DNA of 64,000 bases from Euryarchaeota archaeon UBA58 (GCA_002498525.1 DAHR01000008.1:1-64000), one strand, 5' to 3'; shown: positions 35,041-43,855, counted from the first letter of the stretch. The notes: generated by a model not told the origin, from the letters alone. Numbers and translations: made by a program.

Positions 35041-35799
35041 TCACAACCGTTTGAAGAAATCTAGCAGGATTCGGTTGAATTCCTCCGGTTGCTGCACAGG
35101 TGCAGCGTGCCGCGCGCCCTCAATGACCTCAATCTGAACGCCAGCAATCTCAGCCAAGAGCGGCTCGGTGACGAGCGAGGGTGAGTAAGCTTCTGTACCG
35201 GTTATCACCAGAGTCGGAATAGAAATCTCGTCCAAGCGGGCAAGAACCGACCAGCCGATCAGAGCCTTAGTGGCTGCCGTGTAGGCGCGCTTGTCGTTCT
35301 TCGCCCAAGCCTCTGCCATGCGTTCTCGTAACTCAATTTCATCATCTTCGGGAAACACTTTGCCAGCGATGAAGGCGCCCATCCGCTTCATCCCGAGAAT
35401 CCTCAAGATTGCCATACGCAACCACAGGCCTCGCCGTTGCTCGAATGTTCTGATGGTGACTTCAGGTGCTGAATTGACCACAGTCAAACTGCGCACCTGT
35501 TCGGGATGGTCGAGCGCCAATTGCAGACCGATCATCCCACCAAGAGAAATCCCAACGACATGCATCGGGCCGCGACCGAGCGCCGAAATCAACTCGGAGA
35601 CGTCTTCGGTGAGCATCTCCATCGAGTATGGTCCAGCGGCTTTGGCTGAGTCGCCGTGTCCGCGCAAGTCGCAGCAGATGACCTCGTGGTCCGCCGAAAA
35701 ATCATCCATCTGCAAATACCAATCAGCAATGCTCGAGCCAAGCCCATGAATCAGCAGAACCGGCGTGCCGGAACCGACCGAAGTGTGATTGAGTTCCAC
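35041..35799 (-). CDS. Alpha/beta hydrolase
   Basis: 252 residues from a GTG. The core motifs are VLLIHGLGSSIADW (oxyanion hole), CDLRGHGDS, the nucleophile elbow VVGISLGGMIGLQL (Ser85), PTLVITGTEAYSPS (acid region) and EGARHAAPVQQP (His near 232). The layout resembles 3-oxoadipate enol-lactonase and related small esterases; the substrate is unknown. The first 49 nt overlap the end of the upstream sialidase-like gene in another frame, implying coupled translation of the two. Confidence 0.88.
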   Translation of the reverse strand: MELNHTSVGSGTPVLLIHGLGSSIADWYLQMDDFSADHEVICCDLRGHGDSAKAAGPYSMEMLTEDVSELISALGRGPMHVVGISLGGMIGLQLALDHPEQVRSLTVVNSAPEVTIRTFEQRRGLWLRMAILRILGMKRMGAFIAGKVFPEDDEIELRERMAEAWAKNDKRAYTAATKALIGWSVLARLDEISIPTLVITGTEAYSPSLVTEPLLAEIAGVQIEVIEGARHAAPVQQPEEFNRILLDFFKRL

Positions 35800-37529
35800 G
35801 TTTGGACTGCGGGAGATGAGCAGAAAAGGCTTCGTTCTGAGTCAGTCACTGCGAATCCATCACTGGCGAATGTTGAATCGACGGCTCCGTCGATTGCGAA
35901 GTCCGATTCGACATCGAAAATCCCTGAGATATTCACACTGACGAATTTGATGTAGCGCTGTTCCTCCTCATCCTCGAAAGGATGCAATCCGATATTCTGC
36001 TGGTAGGCAATGCCGAGACGGCTGCCATCAGCACTGATCACCGTCTCGAAGAAATCGTGCAGAGCATGGGTATCACCATTCGATTCCTCGTAGGAGGTGA
36101 CGGTGTGGAGCGGAGCAGGGTCAGCAATCGAGAAGTCCCAGGAATCGTTGGCCTGTGGTGCCAGCAATGCGCCCGCGTAGAGGAACCATTCCTTGCCCGC
36201 AGTATAGCCATCTTCGCTGCCATTCTGGTCAAAATCAAGACCGTAAAACGCAACTGAAATCACATCATTATCTGAAATCGAGACGAAGGGATACATGTTC
36301 ATTCCGCGCTCGAAGGGCGTGATCTCCCACTCCGACCAATTGATGCCACGGTCGTAAGAAAGCGCGATTCTCATGTCCCAAGGGCCGGTTCCACCATCTG
36401 GACAATCGGCCCAAATCACCGCCACCGTGCCGACTTCGTTGGTTTCGATGACGGGGTAGCCTTCCGGACAGTTTCCGTTACGAGGCCCGACGCTGACCGG
36501 CTCTTGCCAAGTGCCGTCCGAAGGGCTCGGTCCCGTGCCGCGACCGTAATCATCGCTGATTCGCACTATGACATTGCCACTGCCGCCGTCCGAACTCTCC
36601 TGGGCGACGTAGACGTAGGTTCCGTCTGCTTCGGCGGCGATCGTCGACCAACCGCCAGGCATCGCGTAACATTGGCTGAAGGAGTCGCCGCCGTTCTCAG
36701 AGTGATAATACCAGTAACGTCCGACATCGCCACTGCATTCGGGTGGGCTGGCGCCCGAGTTGCCAAGGTAGTGGATGATGCCATCACCCTGAGCTGCGAC
36801 CCAAGGTCTGTCGTCCGCGGCCATTGTGTTCATCCGGTCGCAGATTCCGCCCTCGTAGGTATTGCCACCGTCGAGGAATTTGTGCCACCAATTGTCTTCT
36901 AATGTCGTGTCAAGATAGTAGACAACATCCTCGCCGTCGACGGCGATATCACCCTCATCACCCAGACATTCCGAGCCGCCGGCGAGATAATTCGCCATCA
37001 GATGATTTCCGGGAGTCGGTTCGAAATTGTCACCAGCCCCCCAGGTCAGCCCACCGTCGTTGGACTTCCACAACCAACTCGCCCAGTAATCCCAAGTTGT
37101 CTCTTCGCCCTCCTCGCAGGCGTACCAGAAATCGAATGGCCCCCCAAGGATTGGCCCGAGCGGAGTCCCCGTGCCACCCCAACGCAGGTCCTTATGAGCC
37201 GTGATGAAGAGGTTGCCCGCACTATCCATCGCGAGACTCGGCTCGTAACCGATTGCAAACTCTGGCGAGTCTTGTCCGTTGCCCTCGTCGATGCACTCTT
37301 CGGCGCGCGGCATGAATACGGCTTCGTTGAATGAGAGGTCGAGCACATTGCTCGAAGAGCTCGACTCGTCGAATACGAGACTCGCACCTAGAGAAAACAG
37401 CGTCGCTACGACGACGATTGCCGCAACCCCGATCGCCAAAGTCCCAGGAATAACCAATCGATGATCGAATCCACGCTCCTCGATCTCGTCGACGAGATTA
37501 TCCCAAACATCCTCTATCGCTTCGCGCAT
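35751..37529 (-). CDS. Membrane-anchored Asp-box (sialidase-like beta-propeller) protein
   Basis: 592 residues. A 25-residue cytosolic N-terminus is followed by one membrane helix (VIPGTLAIGVAAIVVVATLF) and a large extracytoplasmic domain. At least three Asp-box/BNR motifs are visible (SNDGGLTWG, SENGGDSFS, SYDRGINWS) on a repeated strand pattern, as in six-bladed propellers. No complete sialidase Arg triad or FRIP motif is apparent, so it may bind rather than cleave glycans. Many Asp-Gly loops suggest calcium. It overlaps the alpha/beta hydrolase gene by 49 nt. Confidence 0.75.
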   Translation of the reverse strand: MREAIEDVWDNLVDEIEERGFDHRLVIPGTLAIGVAAIVVVATLFSLGASLVFDESSSSSNVLDLSFNEAVFMPRAEECIDEGNGQDSPEFAIGYEPSLAMDSAGNLFITAHKDLRWGGTGTPLGPILGGPFDFWYACEEGEETTWDYWASWLWKSNDGGLTWGAGDNFEPTPGNHLMANYLAGGSECLGDEGDIAVDGEDVVYYLDTTLEDNWWHKFLDGGNTYEGGICDRMNTMAADDRPWVAAQGDGIIHYLGNSGASPPECSGDVGRYWYYHSENGGDSFSQCYAMPGGWSTIAAEADGTYVYVAQESSDGGSGNVIVRISDDYGRGTGPSPSDGTWQEPVSVGPRNGNCPEGYPVIETNEVGTVAVIWADCPDGGTGPWDMRIALSYDRGINWSEWEITPFERGMNMYPFVSISDNDVISVAFYGLDFDQNGSEDGYTAGKEWFLYAGALLAPQANDSWDFSIADPAPLHTVTSYEESNGDTHALHDFFETVISADGSRLGIAYQQNIGLHPFEDEEEQRYIKFVSVNISGIFDVESDFAIDGAVDSTFASDGFAVTDSERSLFCSSPAVQTWNSITLRSVPARRFC

Positions 37530-37605
37530 CGACCCTGTCTGGCAGGGGCCTGTTGAAAGGGATTCGCAGATGAGTTGATGAGCGCCGGCTTAGGGATTGC
37601 CCTTG

Positions 37606-38487
37606 ATGGATGAGCCGACGCTGAAACGGTTGCTGAGGATTCAGCGCATGGAGGCCACCGAAGCGGCCGTCTATCGCAAGTTGGCGAGTCGTCAGAAAGA
37701 CAAGACGAATCGAGATATTCTCGAGCGAATCGCGAAGGACGAGAAGCGACATGAGTCGATTATCGCCGAGCGCACAGGCCGCGATGTGCGACCCTTCGCG
37801 CTAATCGTCTTCTGGCAGATTATGTTGGCACGCTTCTTCGGAGTGACTTTCACGGTCAAGATGATGGAAAATGGCGAGAAGCGAATGGCGTCGGAGTACC
37901 GCGAATTGGGTCTCGATGAGATCGCTGAGGAGGAGGAGGCTCACGAAGCTGAATTGATTGAACTTCTCGAGGAGGAGGGACTGAAGTATCTGGGCAGCAT
38001 CATCTTGGGACTCTCTGACGCTCTCGTCGAACTCACAGGCGCACTCGCCGGACTCACTTTCGCATTCCAATCGCTCAACCTCGTGGCCCTTGCGGGCCTC
38101 GTGACCGGAATCGCAGCCTCGTTCAGCATGGCCGCGTCAGAATATCTCGCAACCAAGGAAGAGGCTGATGGACGCTCTCCCATCAAGGCCGCTGGCTTCA
38201 CTGGAATCGCTTACATCTCCACAGTTTTCCTTCTAGTGATGCCATACTTGATGCTGCAGGATACTGACCCCTTTCGCTACGGTTTTGCTCCACATGAACA
38301 GGCTCTCGGACTGACCCTCGCAATTGGCCTCGCCATCGTTGCTGCGTTCAACGGCTATGTCGCCGTTGCTCGGGATCAGTCGTTTGGTCGACGATTTGCT
38401 GAAATGGCTGGGATTCTGGTCGTCGTCAGCGCGATTTCATTCGCAATCGGCATCGCGCTGCGTGGTTGGCTTGGAGTCGAAGTCTGA
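37606..38487 (+). CDS. Ferritin-like plus VIT1/CCC1-like membrane protein (MbfA-like)
   Basis: 293 residues from the ATG at 37606; TTG codons lie just upstream. The N-terminal 130 residues are a ferritin/rubrerythrin-like four-helix region with repeated metal-ligand patterns (EATEAAVYRKLA, KDEKRHESII, EEEEAHEAELIELL). The C-terminal part is a VIT1/CCC1-type membrane domain: LGLSDALVELTGALAGLTFA, GLVTGIAASFSMAASEYLAT and three further helices. In bacterial MbfA this combination exports iron or manganese, with the ferritin domain as metal sensor or donor. Iron/manganese homeostasis is therefore the likely role. It is divergent from the Asp-box gene. Confidence 0.85.
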   Translation: MDEPTLKRLLRIQRMEATEAAVYRKLASRQKDKTNRDILERIAKDEKRHESIIAERTGRDVRPFALIVFWQIMLARFFGVTFTVKMMENGEKRMASEYRELGLDEIAEEEEAHEAELIELLEEEGLKYLGSIILGLSDALVELTGALAGLTFAFQSLNLVALAGLVTGIAASFSMAASEYLATKEEADGRSPIKAAGFTGIAYISTVFLLVMPYLMLQDTDPFRYGFAPHEQALGLTLAIGLAIVAAFNGYVAVARDQSFGRRFAEMAGILVVVSAISFAIGIALRGWLGVEV

Positions 38488-38547
38488 GTCGACTGAAGAG
38501 CCCTCCGAAACGAAGGGGTTGATGAGGCAGGGGGCCTGGGTCTGCCC

Positions 38548-40050
38548 ATGGATGCTTACGATGAACTGATGGCGCGACTGAAAGACATCGATTTGATTTC
38601 ACAGGTCGGTGGCCTCGTCGGCTGGGATCAGGAAGTGATGATGCCACCGAAAGCCGCTGGACTGCGCGCAGAACAACTCTCGTGGATTTCGAGAACCGGC
38701 CACGAAATGATCACAGATTCGCGCATCGGTGAGTTGCTCAGCGATTTGGAGTCGCGAGACGACCTCGATGAAATACAGGCAGGAAACCTCCGCCTCGCGC
38801 GCGAGAGTTATGACAAGGCGACTAAACTGCCAACAGAATTCGTCGGCGAGTTAGCCAAGCACCAATCGAAATCACAGGTCTCCTGGACCGAGGCGCGCGC
38901 GGCTGACGATTTCTCGATCTTCCGCGACGACCTCGCCAAGATGATCGACATGTGCCGGCAGAAGGCCGACTATCTGGGCTACGAGGATCTGCGCTACGAC
39001 GCCCTGCTCGACCTCTACGAATCGGGCCTCACGGTGGCCCGAGTCGACCCACTTTTCGCTGGACTGCGAGAGAATGTCGCACCGCTCGTCAAGGCCGTAG
39101 TAGAACGCGGTGAGCGCCCCGACATGGCATTCGTAGATGACAACAAATGGGGTCAAACAGGCCAGGAAGCCCTCAGCCAAGCGGTATCCGAAGCCATTGG
39201 CTTCGACTTCAAAGCAGGCCGCCGTGACGCTTCTACCCACCCATTCTGCGGCGGCTCGAACCCAGACGACGTCAGATGGACGACCCGCTACAGCGAGACC
39301 GACCCCTTCGGCTCGCTGTACGGCTCGATGCACGAAACCGGTCACGGACTGTACGAGCAAGGCCGGCCGAGAAACCTCGACTTTCAGCCGGCCGGCCAAG
39401 CGAATGGACTCGGCGTCCACGAGAGCCAGAGCAGGCTGTGGGAGAATCAGGTCGGTCGCAGCCGAGAGTTCTGCGAGTGGGTTTTGCCGTTGTGGCAGGA
39501 GCATTTTCCAGATTTCATGGAGGGAGTGTCTGCCGATGACCTCTGGCGAGCTGTCAATCTCGTCGAGCCGAGCATGATACGCGTCGAGGCTGACGAGGCG
39601 ACTTACAACCTTCACATCATGATTCGATACGAGATTGAAAAACGACTCATCGCGGGCGAGATCGAAGTCGATGATCTACCCGATGCGTGGGATGACATGT
39701 ACGAAGAATTCCTCGGAATCAGGCCACCGAACCGCACTTTGGGGGTCTTGCAGGACATTCATTGGTCCTTCGGCGCCTTTGGTTACTTCCCCACTTACAC
39801 TCTGGGCAATCTGTATTCGGCGCAGCTGCTGGAGGCTGCTCGCAAGGTGCTTCCAGACCATGATGAGCAGATGCGCCGGGGCGAATTCGGACCGCTTTTG
39901 GCTTGGATGCGCGAGCACGTGCACGCGCGTGGGAGCATTCTCGAGCCGGCCGCGCTGATCGAAGAAGCGACCGGCTCGCCGCCCTCTCCAGATGCATTCG
40001 TCACCTACCTGCGCGACAAGGTCGAACGCCTCTACAATGTGACCGCTTGA
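38548..40050 (+). CDS. Carboxypeptidase Taq family metallopeptidase (M32)
   Basis: 500 residues, typical for M32. The zinc site is HETGH at 262-266 (GSMHETGHGLYEQG), with the third ligand Glu expected in GVHESQSRLWENQVGRSREF. The DPFGSLYGSMHE block and the C-terminal IRVEADEATYNLHIMIRYEI and LGVLQDIHWSFGAFGYFPTY segments are family hallmarks. It releases C-terminal residues from peptides (broad specificity, not Pro), probably in the cytosol since there is no signal peptide. It may complete the breakdown of peptides produced by secreted peptidases such as the S15 protein. Confidence 0.95.
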   Translation: MDAYDELMARLKDIDLISQVGGLVGWDQEVMMPPKAAGLRAEQLSWISRTGHEMITDSRIGELLSDLESRDDLDEIQAGNLRLARESYDKATKLPTEFVGELAKHQSKSQVSWTEARAADDFSIFRDDLAKMIDMCRQKADYLGYEDLRYDALLDLYESGLTVARVDPLFAGLRENVAPLVKAVVERGERPDMAFVDDNKWGQTGQEALSQAVSEAIGFDFKAGRRDASTHPFCGGSNPDDVRWTTRYSETDPFGSLYGSMHETGHGLYEQGRPRNLDFQPAGQANGLGVHESQSRLWENQVGRSREFCEWVLPLWQEHFPDFMEGVSADDLWRAVNLVEPSMIRVEADEATYNLHIMIRYEIEKRLIAGEIEVDDLPDAWDDMYEEFLGIRPPNRTLGVLQDIHWSFGAFGYFPTYTLGNLYSAQLLEAARKVLPDHDEQMRRGEFGPLLAWMREHVHARGSILEPAALIEEATGSPPSPDAFVTYLRDKVERLYNVTA

Positions 40051-40061
40051 AAGGTCGATGA

Positions 40062-40169
40062 CACCACAGAGCACACTGAGTCACAGGTTTTGATTTCCAG
40101 GTAGTGAATCAACAGCTTCCTTCGCGGCCACTGCGCGAGGCTCTCCGTGTTCTCTGTGCCTCTGTGGTT
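40062..40169. repeat. Intergenic CTCTGTG-type inverted repeat
   Basis: The left arm is ACCACAGAGCACACTGAGTC plus ACAGG (40062-40086). The right arm (CTCTCCGTGTTCTCTGTG, then CCTCTGTGGTT) is at 40141-40169. About 54 nt separate the arms. The element lies downstream of the M32 gene. The right arm matches the copy at 31529-31558 at nearly all positions. Confidence 0.75.
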
Positions 40170-40212
40170 GATTACGCGGAAGTTCGATAATCGAGGGTTC
40201 CGAGGGAGGGTC

Positions 40213-41268
40213 GTGTCAAAGCCTTCTCTGGAGAGCCTCGCCTCATTCATTCGCGACCTCGACAGCAAATGCACACTAGCTCGTTTGAGCGAGAATCACA
40301 TCTTCGCCGGCTCGCACGGGGGAGAACTCTGCTGTTGGTATGCAGAATCAGGAGATCTGCGATGGCGCGCTGAAGTGAGCGGTCCGATTTCTGATATCGC
40401 AATCGACGCCGGACGAATCTACGCCACCGCTTCCGCTTCGCTGCATGCCTTTGACGCTGAGTCAGGCCAGTTGTTGTGGAGTCGCGAACTCGAAGGAGGG
40501 AGTGATTTCGTACAGGCTTGGAGTGGTGTGGTTTGGGCGTCTTCATCGGTTTACGAATTGGAAATCGATGACTTCATCGAGGCGACGATCTGGCGCTTCG
40601 ATGACTCTGGCGAGCAGCTTGAGCGATGGACTATCAACGAGCGCCCGTGGCATTTCGGATTGCACGAAGATGGGGGGGTTCTACTCGGGTTGGGTCGGCC
40701 TCGGTGTGGATTTCTGCGGATTCGGCCAGGCGAGAAGGCCGAACATTTCGAATTCGCCACAGACAGTCCGGTGACCTGCGGTGCTTGCGGTTCTGCGGGT
40801 CGTTTCCTGCTCGGTCATAGTGATGGAAGCATCAGTTCTGTCGGAACTGATGAGGAAATTGAGCAATATGTCGAATCCTTGGTCACGACCATCGCCGGAA
40901 CGGATTCAGGTTTCATCTCCGGCCATGAGGATGGCTCAATCTGGTTCGACGGTGGGGTGAGAAATGTCGATGGCACTGTAGATGCAATTGCGGATCTGAG
41001 TGGTGATGGCTGGGCATCGAGTTGGGACGGCAGCGAATCCCGAGTCTCTCTGCTCGCTGCCGAGGCGAGAGAATTCTCACATGATGCGAGAATCCGACAC
41101 ATGGATTCTCACCAGAATCGACTCATATTCGGCGATGACCTCGGAAAAGTCATTCTACTCGAGTCAGCAGTCGTCAAACGCCGTCTGGAAGAGGATCTTT
41201 CCTCAGCACCGGAAAATGACCGGAATCAGGCGCTGAGAGAGCGTTTAAGGATGTTAAGAAACAGTTGA
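40213..41268 (+). CDS. PQQ/WD-like beta-propeller protein
   Basis: About 351 residues from a GTG at 40213 preceded by GGGAGGG; the frame upstream of that is encoded by the intergenic repeat and is not credible. Repeated blade-like strands are visible: HIFAGSHGGELCCWYAESGD with LRWRAEV, RIYATASASLHAFDAESGQL with LWSREL, RFLLGHSDGSISSVG, SGFISGHEDGSIWF and RLIFGDDLGKVILLES. These are PQQ/WD-type repeats, each ending in a small-molecule-free W or similar residue. There is no signal peptide, so it is likely a cytosolic scaffold. A short basic helical tail (RLEEDLSS, then ALRERLRML) ends the protein. No specific function can be named. Confidence 0.75.
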   Translation: MSKPSLESLASFIRDLDSKCTLARLSENHIFAGSHGGELCCWYAESGDLRWRAEVSGPISDIAIDAGRIYATASASLHAFDAESGQLLWSRELEGGSDFVQAWSGVVWASSSVYELEIDDFIEATIWRFDDSGEQLERWTINERPWHFGLHEDGGVLLGLGRPRCGFLRIRPGEKAEHFEFATDSPVTCGACGSAGRFLLGHSDGSISSVGTDEEIEQYVESLVTTIAGTDSGFISGHEDGSIWFDGGVRNVDGTVDAIADLSGDGWASSWDGSESRVSLLAAEAREFSHDARIRHMDSHQNRLIFGDDLGKVILLESAVVKRRLEEDLSSAPENDRNQALRERLRMLRNS

Positions 41269-41338
41269 TGCCCGGTTCGGAACGCACTGGAAATTAACAT
41301 CCACAACCCCTATTTCCAGTCCACAGTACCTCATTCAA

Positions 41339-41351
41339 CGAAACATTTAAG
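41339..41351 (+). promoter_or_regulatory. BRE/TATA promoter of the candidate ncRNA
   Basis: CGAAACATTTAAG is a purine-rich BRE-like stretch followed by an A/T core, isolated in a GC-rich region. A start site about 25 bp downstream would fall near 41371, just before the 5' arm of the proposed closing helix (41384). Nothing has been measured. Confidence 0.5.
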
Positions 41352-41370
41352 CGCCTCCCCCGCACAGACC

Positions 41371-42034
41371 AAAGTTGCCGCTTCAGGGGAGTGGTGTGGG
41401 GCGCGCTTCGGCGCAAACCGCGGGCCACAGAACCGAACCCCAAACTTGGGGTGGTAGAACCGGAATCCGAAAGGAGGAAGGGGAACGATCGAACCTGTCT
41501 GAAGGGCAGGGGAGATACGGTCGAACTGAGGTGGAAGGAACCGGACGAAAGAAAGGGGAGAGAAGCAACGGGGAAAGCTGGGGAAAACACAACCGCACCG
41601 CTTCGGCGGGGAGAACGCAACCGTGCCAGCAGACCAGACCGGAGATGTATGTGTGAAGGGCGAGAACCAGAGATGGGACAGACCTGAGGCAGATTCGTGG
41701 GAAACGAAGGTGGAAGAGAACCGGACGCAAGGAAGGGGAAAGAGAAACTGGAGGGAAACACGGCGGGAACGAGAGCGCGGAGACGCGTGGAGGACCGGCA
41801 TCGATTCTGAAGAACGAACTGGTGAGAGCCAGGGAGGGAAACAGGAACGAAGAAGCGGGGAGCGATCCCAGTGGAATCGGAAACGGCGAAAGGGCTCTTC
41901 GGAGTCAAGAAGTCATCTACCCGGAGAAAAGAACCGCCTTCGGGCGGGGAAAAGAACCGGACCCTGCGGAGTCAGCAGGGGGGATGCTCCCCCATGTGCA
42001 GAACCCCTGCTGCTCCCACCTTGTACCAAAGTAC
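41371..42034 (+). ncRNA. Candidate large structured non-coding RNA (about 660 nt)
   Basis: This is the only long stretch without a protein gene. The plus strand is strongly purine-rich. Hand-found hairpins: UUCG-capped stems at 41403-41414, 41598-41609, 41893-41906 and 41934-41947; GNRA-capped stems at 41466-41475 (GAAA) and 41775-41788 (GAGA); others at 41438-41451, 41494-41510, 41694-41708, 41819-41832, 41962-41980 and 42023-42034. The helix 41486-41490/41519-41523 encloses one of them through purine-rich internal loops. A closing helix can be drawn between 41384-41401 and 42004-42023 (CAGG-GGAG ... GGGG with CCCC ... CTCC ... CCTTG). Motif GAACCGGA recurs four times. Boundaries are estimates. 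I do not see RNase P (GAGGAAAGTCC) or SRP helix-8 signatures. Confidence 0.72.
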
Positions 42035-42068
42035 GGCATCGGCCCATTCCATCAGATTATCAATCATT

Positions 42069-42087
42069 GCGGAGCCTCTCGCTCCGC
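42069..42087. terminator. GC hairpin between ncRNA and fumC
   Basis: A perfect 6-bp stem (GCGGAG / CTCCGC) with a 7-nt loop lies in the 89-nt spacer between the candidate ncRNA and the convergent fumarase gene. It could end either transcript. There is no adjacent T-tract, so the assignment is tentative. Confidence 0.3.
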
Positions 42088-42123
42088 TGACTTCAGTTTC
42101 GAGTGGCTCCAAGAATCGCCGTC

Positions 42124-43725
42124 TCACTGCTTCGGGCCGATCATCTCATTCGGTCTGACCCATTGATCGAACTGGTCGTTCGTCAGCAACCCGAGATCCA
42201 GCGCAGCAGCGCGCAGAGTCAATCCCTGCTGATGCGCGTGCTTGGCGATCTTGGCCGCGCTGTCGTAACCGATGTGATTGTTCAGCGCGGTAACCAACAT
42301 CAATGAATTCTCGAGGTGCGAACGAATCGCATCCTCATTGGCAGAAAGCCCGTCGACGCACTTGTCGGAAAAGCTCCTGCAGGTGTCGGCGAGTAGTCGT
42401 GTGCTGTGCAACAGATTGTGGATTATCATCGGCTTGTAGACGTTGAGTTCGAAGTTGCCTTGGCTGCCTCCAACGCTGATTGCAGTGTGATTTCCCAAGA
42501 CTTGGCAACAGACCATCGTCATCGCCTCCGCTTGAGTCGGATTGACCTTGCCTGGCATGATGCTCGAGCCTGGCTCGTTGGCCGGGAGGGACAATTCGCC
42601 AAATCCACAGCGTGGTCCCGATCCCATCCAACGGATGTCATTGGCGATCTTCATCAGGCTCACAGCAAGCGTGTTCAAGGCGCCTGATGCCGCTACTATC
42701 GCATCGTGTGCGGCGAGTTGGGCGAATTTGTTCTCAGCACTGATGAATGGCAGTCCTGTCTTCTCACCGATTCTGTCGGCGACCTTGTCGGCGAACTCGG
42801 GATGGGTGTTGAGACCGGTTCCAACGGCCGTTCCTCCGAGTGCGAGTTCGAGAAGGTCGTCGAATGCTGCTTCAATTCTGCGGATGTCGGCTCCGAGCAT
42901 GGCGACGTAGGCGCTGAATTCCTGTCCGAGGGTGAGTGGGACGGCGTCCATCAAGTGGGTTCTGCCGATCTTGACGATGCCTGAGAACTCCTCGGATTTG
43001 GAGGCCAGTGCTGCGCGTAATGCCCTGAGCGAGGGAAGCAATCTGTGGTGAATCTCCTCCGCAGCGGCGATGTGCATGGCCGTTGGGAAGGTATCGTTGC
43101 TGGATTGGCCCCGATTAACGTGGTCATTCGGGTGGACGGGGGTTTTGCTTCCGAGGTCTCCGCCAGCCATCTCAATCGCTCGGTTGGCGATGACCTCGTT
43201 GGCGTTCATGTTGGTCTGGGTTCCCGAGCCGGTCTGCCAGATTCTGAGGGGAAAATGCTCGTCGAGCTCGCCCGATATCACTTCGTCGCAGGCCGATGTG
43301 ATGAGGGCGCCGACCTGTGGGTCTAATTGGCTGAGGCTGACATTGATCTCAGCTGCCGCTTGTTTGAGGATTCCGAAGGCGCGAATTATCGAGGTTGGCA
43401 TCTTGTCGTCGCCGATTTCGAAATTAATCAGCGAGCGGGCGGTCTGGGCGCCGTAATAGCGGTCGGCGGGAACTTGCAATTCGCCCATCGAGTCTTTCTC
43501 GACGCGCACCTCGCCGGATTCGGCTGCAGCGCTCCTAGTTTCGACCGCGCGCTCGAATCGCGTAGGGATGGTCTCGGCTTCGAGGCCTTGATAGATCATT
43601 TTGGCGATGGTTACGGAGCGGCCTTGCTCTCTGCCCTTGCCGACACGGCGGTCAAGCTTCCTCGCCAACTCCTCTGGAATGCTGATACTGATGATTCTGC
43701 GGTCGCCCACGCGGTGTCTTGCCAT
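42124..43725 (-). CDS. fumC: Class II fumarase with N-terminal ribbon-helix-helix domain
   Basis: 533 residues, about 72 more than a normal FumC. The enzyme interconverts fumarate and malate. Fumarase hallmarks are [20 protein letters not shown] (about 163-182), [15 protein letters not shown] (about 204-218), [19 protein letters not shown] (about 252-270) and the signature [15 protein letters not shown] (386-400). The extension (residues 10-50: [20 protein letters not shown], then [18 protein letters not shown]) reads as a ribbon-helix-helix DNA-binding domain. The ATG at 43725 lies about 26 bp from the centre of a good TATA box, so the extension is probably translated from a leaderless mRNA. 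A start near residue 80 would give a conventional enzyme but has no promoter support. Confidence 0.92.
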   Translation of the reverse strand: MARHRVGDRRIISISIPEELARKLDRRVGKGREQGRSVTIAKMIYQGLEAETIPTRFERAVETRSAAAESGEVRVEKDSMGELQVPADRYYGAQTARSLINFEIGDDKMPTSIIRAFGILKQAAAEINVSLSQLDPQVGALITSACDEVISGELDEHFPLRIWQTGSGTQTNMNANEVIANRAIEMAGGDLGSKTPVHPNDHVNRGQSSNDTFPTAMHIAAAEEIHHRLLPSLRALRAALASKSEEFSGIVKIGRTHLMDAVPLTLGQEFSAYVAMLGADIRRIEAAFDDLLELALGGTAVGTGLNTHPEFADKVADRIGEKTGLPFISAENKFAQLAAHDAIVAASGALNTLAVSLMKIANDIRWMGSGPRCGFGELSLPANEPGSSIMPGKVNPTQAEAMTMVCCQVLGNHTAISVGGSQGNFELNVYKPMIIHNLLHSTRLLADTCRSFSDKCVDGLSANEDAIRSHLENSLMLVTALNNHIGYDSAAKIAKHAHQQGLTLRAAALDLGLLTNDQFDQWVRPNEMIGPKQ

Positions 43726-43744
43726 GTTTCAAAGGCGTTAATTA

Positions 43745-43757
43745 CTTAATAATAAAG
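43745..43757 (-). promoter_or_regulatory. TATA box of fumC (leaderless promoter)
   Basis: On the minus strand the sequence is CTTTATTATTAAG, the most AT-rich spot in the spacer. Its centre is about 26 bp upstream of the fumC ATG at 43725, which puts the transcription start at or next to the start codon. Confidence 0.65.
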
Positions 43758-43855
43758 ATTCGCTTTCGGGACGCAGTAATACGGTTGTCCGCGAAGGTAA
43801 ACGAAATAGCAGGTCTGTGAAGCGGTTCGAATGCCCAAAGTAGTTCAAATCGAGG

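Noticed and set aside
41294..41908. A 204-codon minus-strand open frame across the candidate ncRNA, and shorter plus-strand frames in the same place
   Set aside because: The translations are Ser/Pro/Phe- or Arg/Glu-rich with no domain-like pattern, as expected from a purine-rich strand. No start signals are associated, and the stable hairpins on the plus strand explain the region better.
41371..42034. RNase P RNA or SRP RNA
   Set aside because: I could not find the GAGGAAAGTCC / ACAGAA pairing of RNase P in the right order, nor the SRP helix-8 motif, and the element is longer than either. A covariance search is still needed, since divergent forms are possible.
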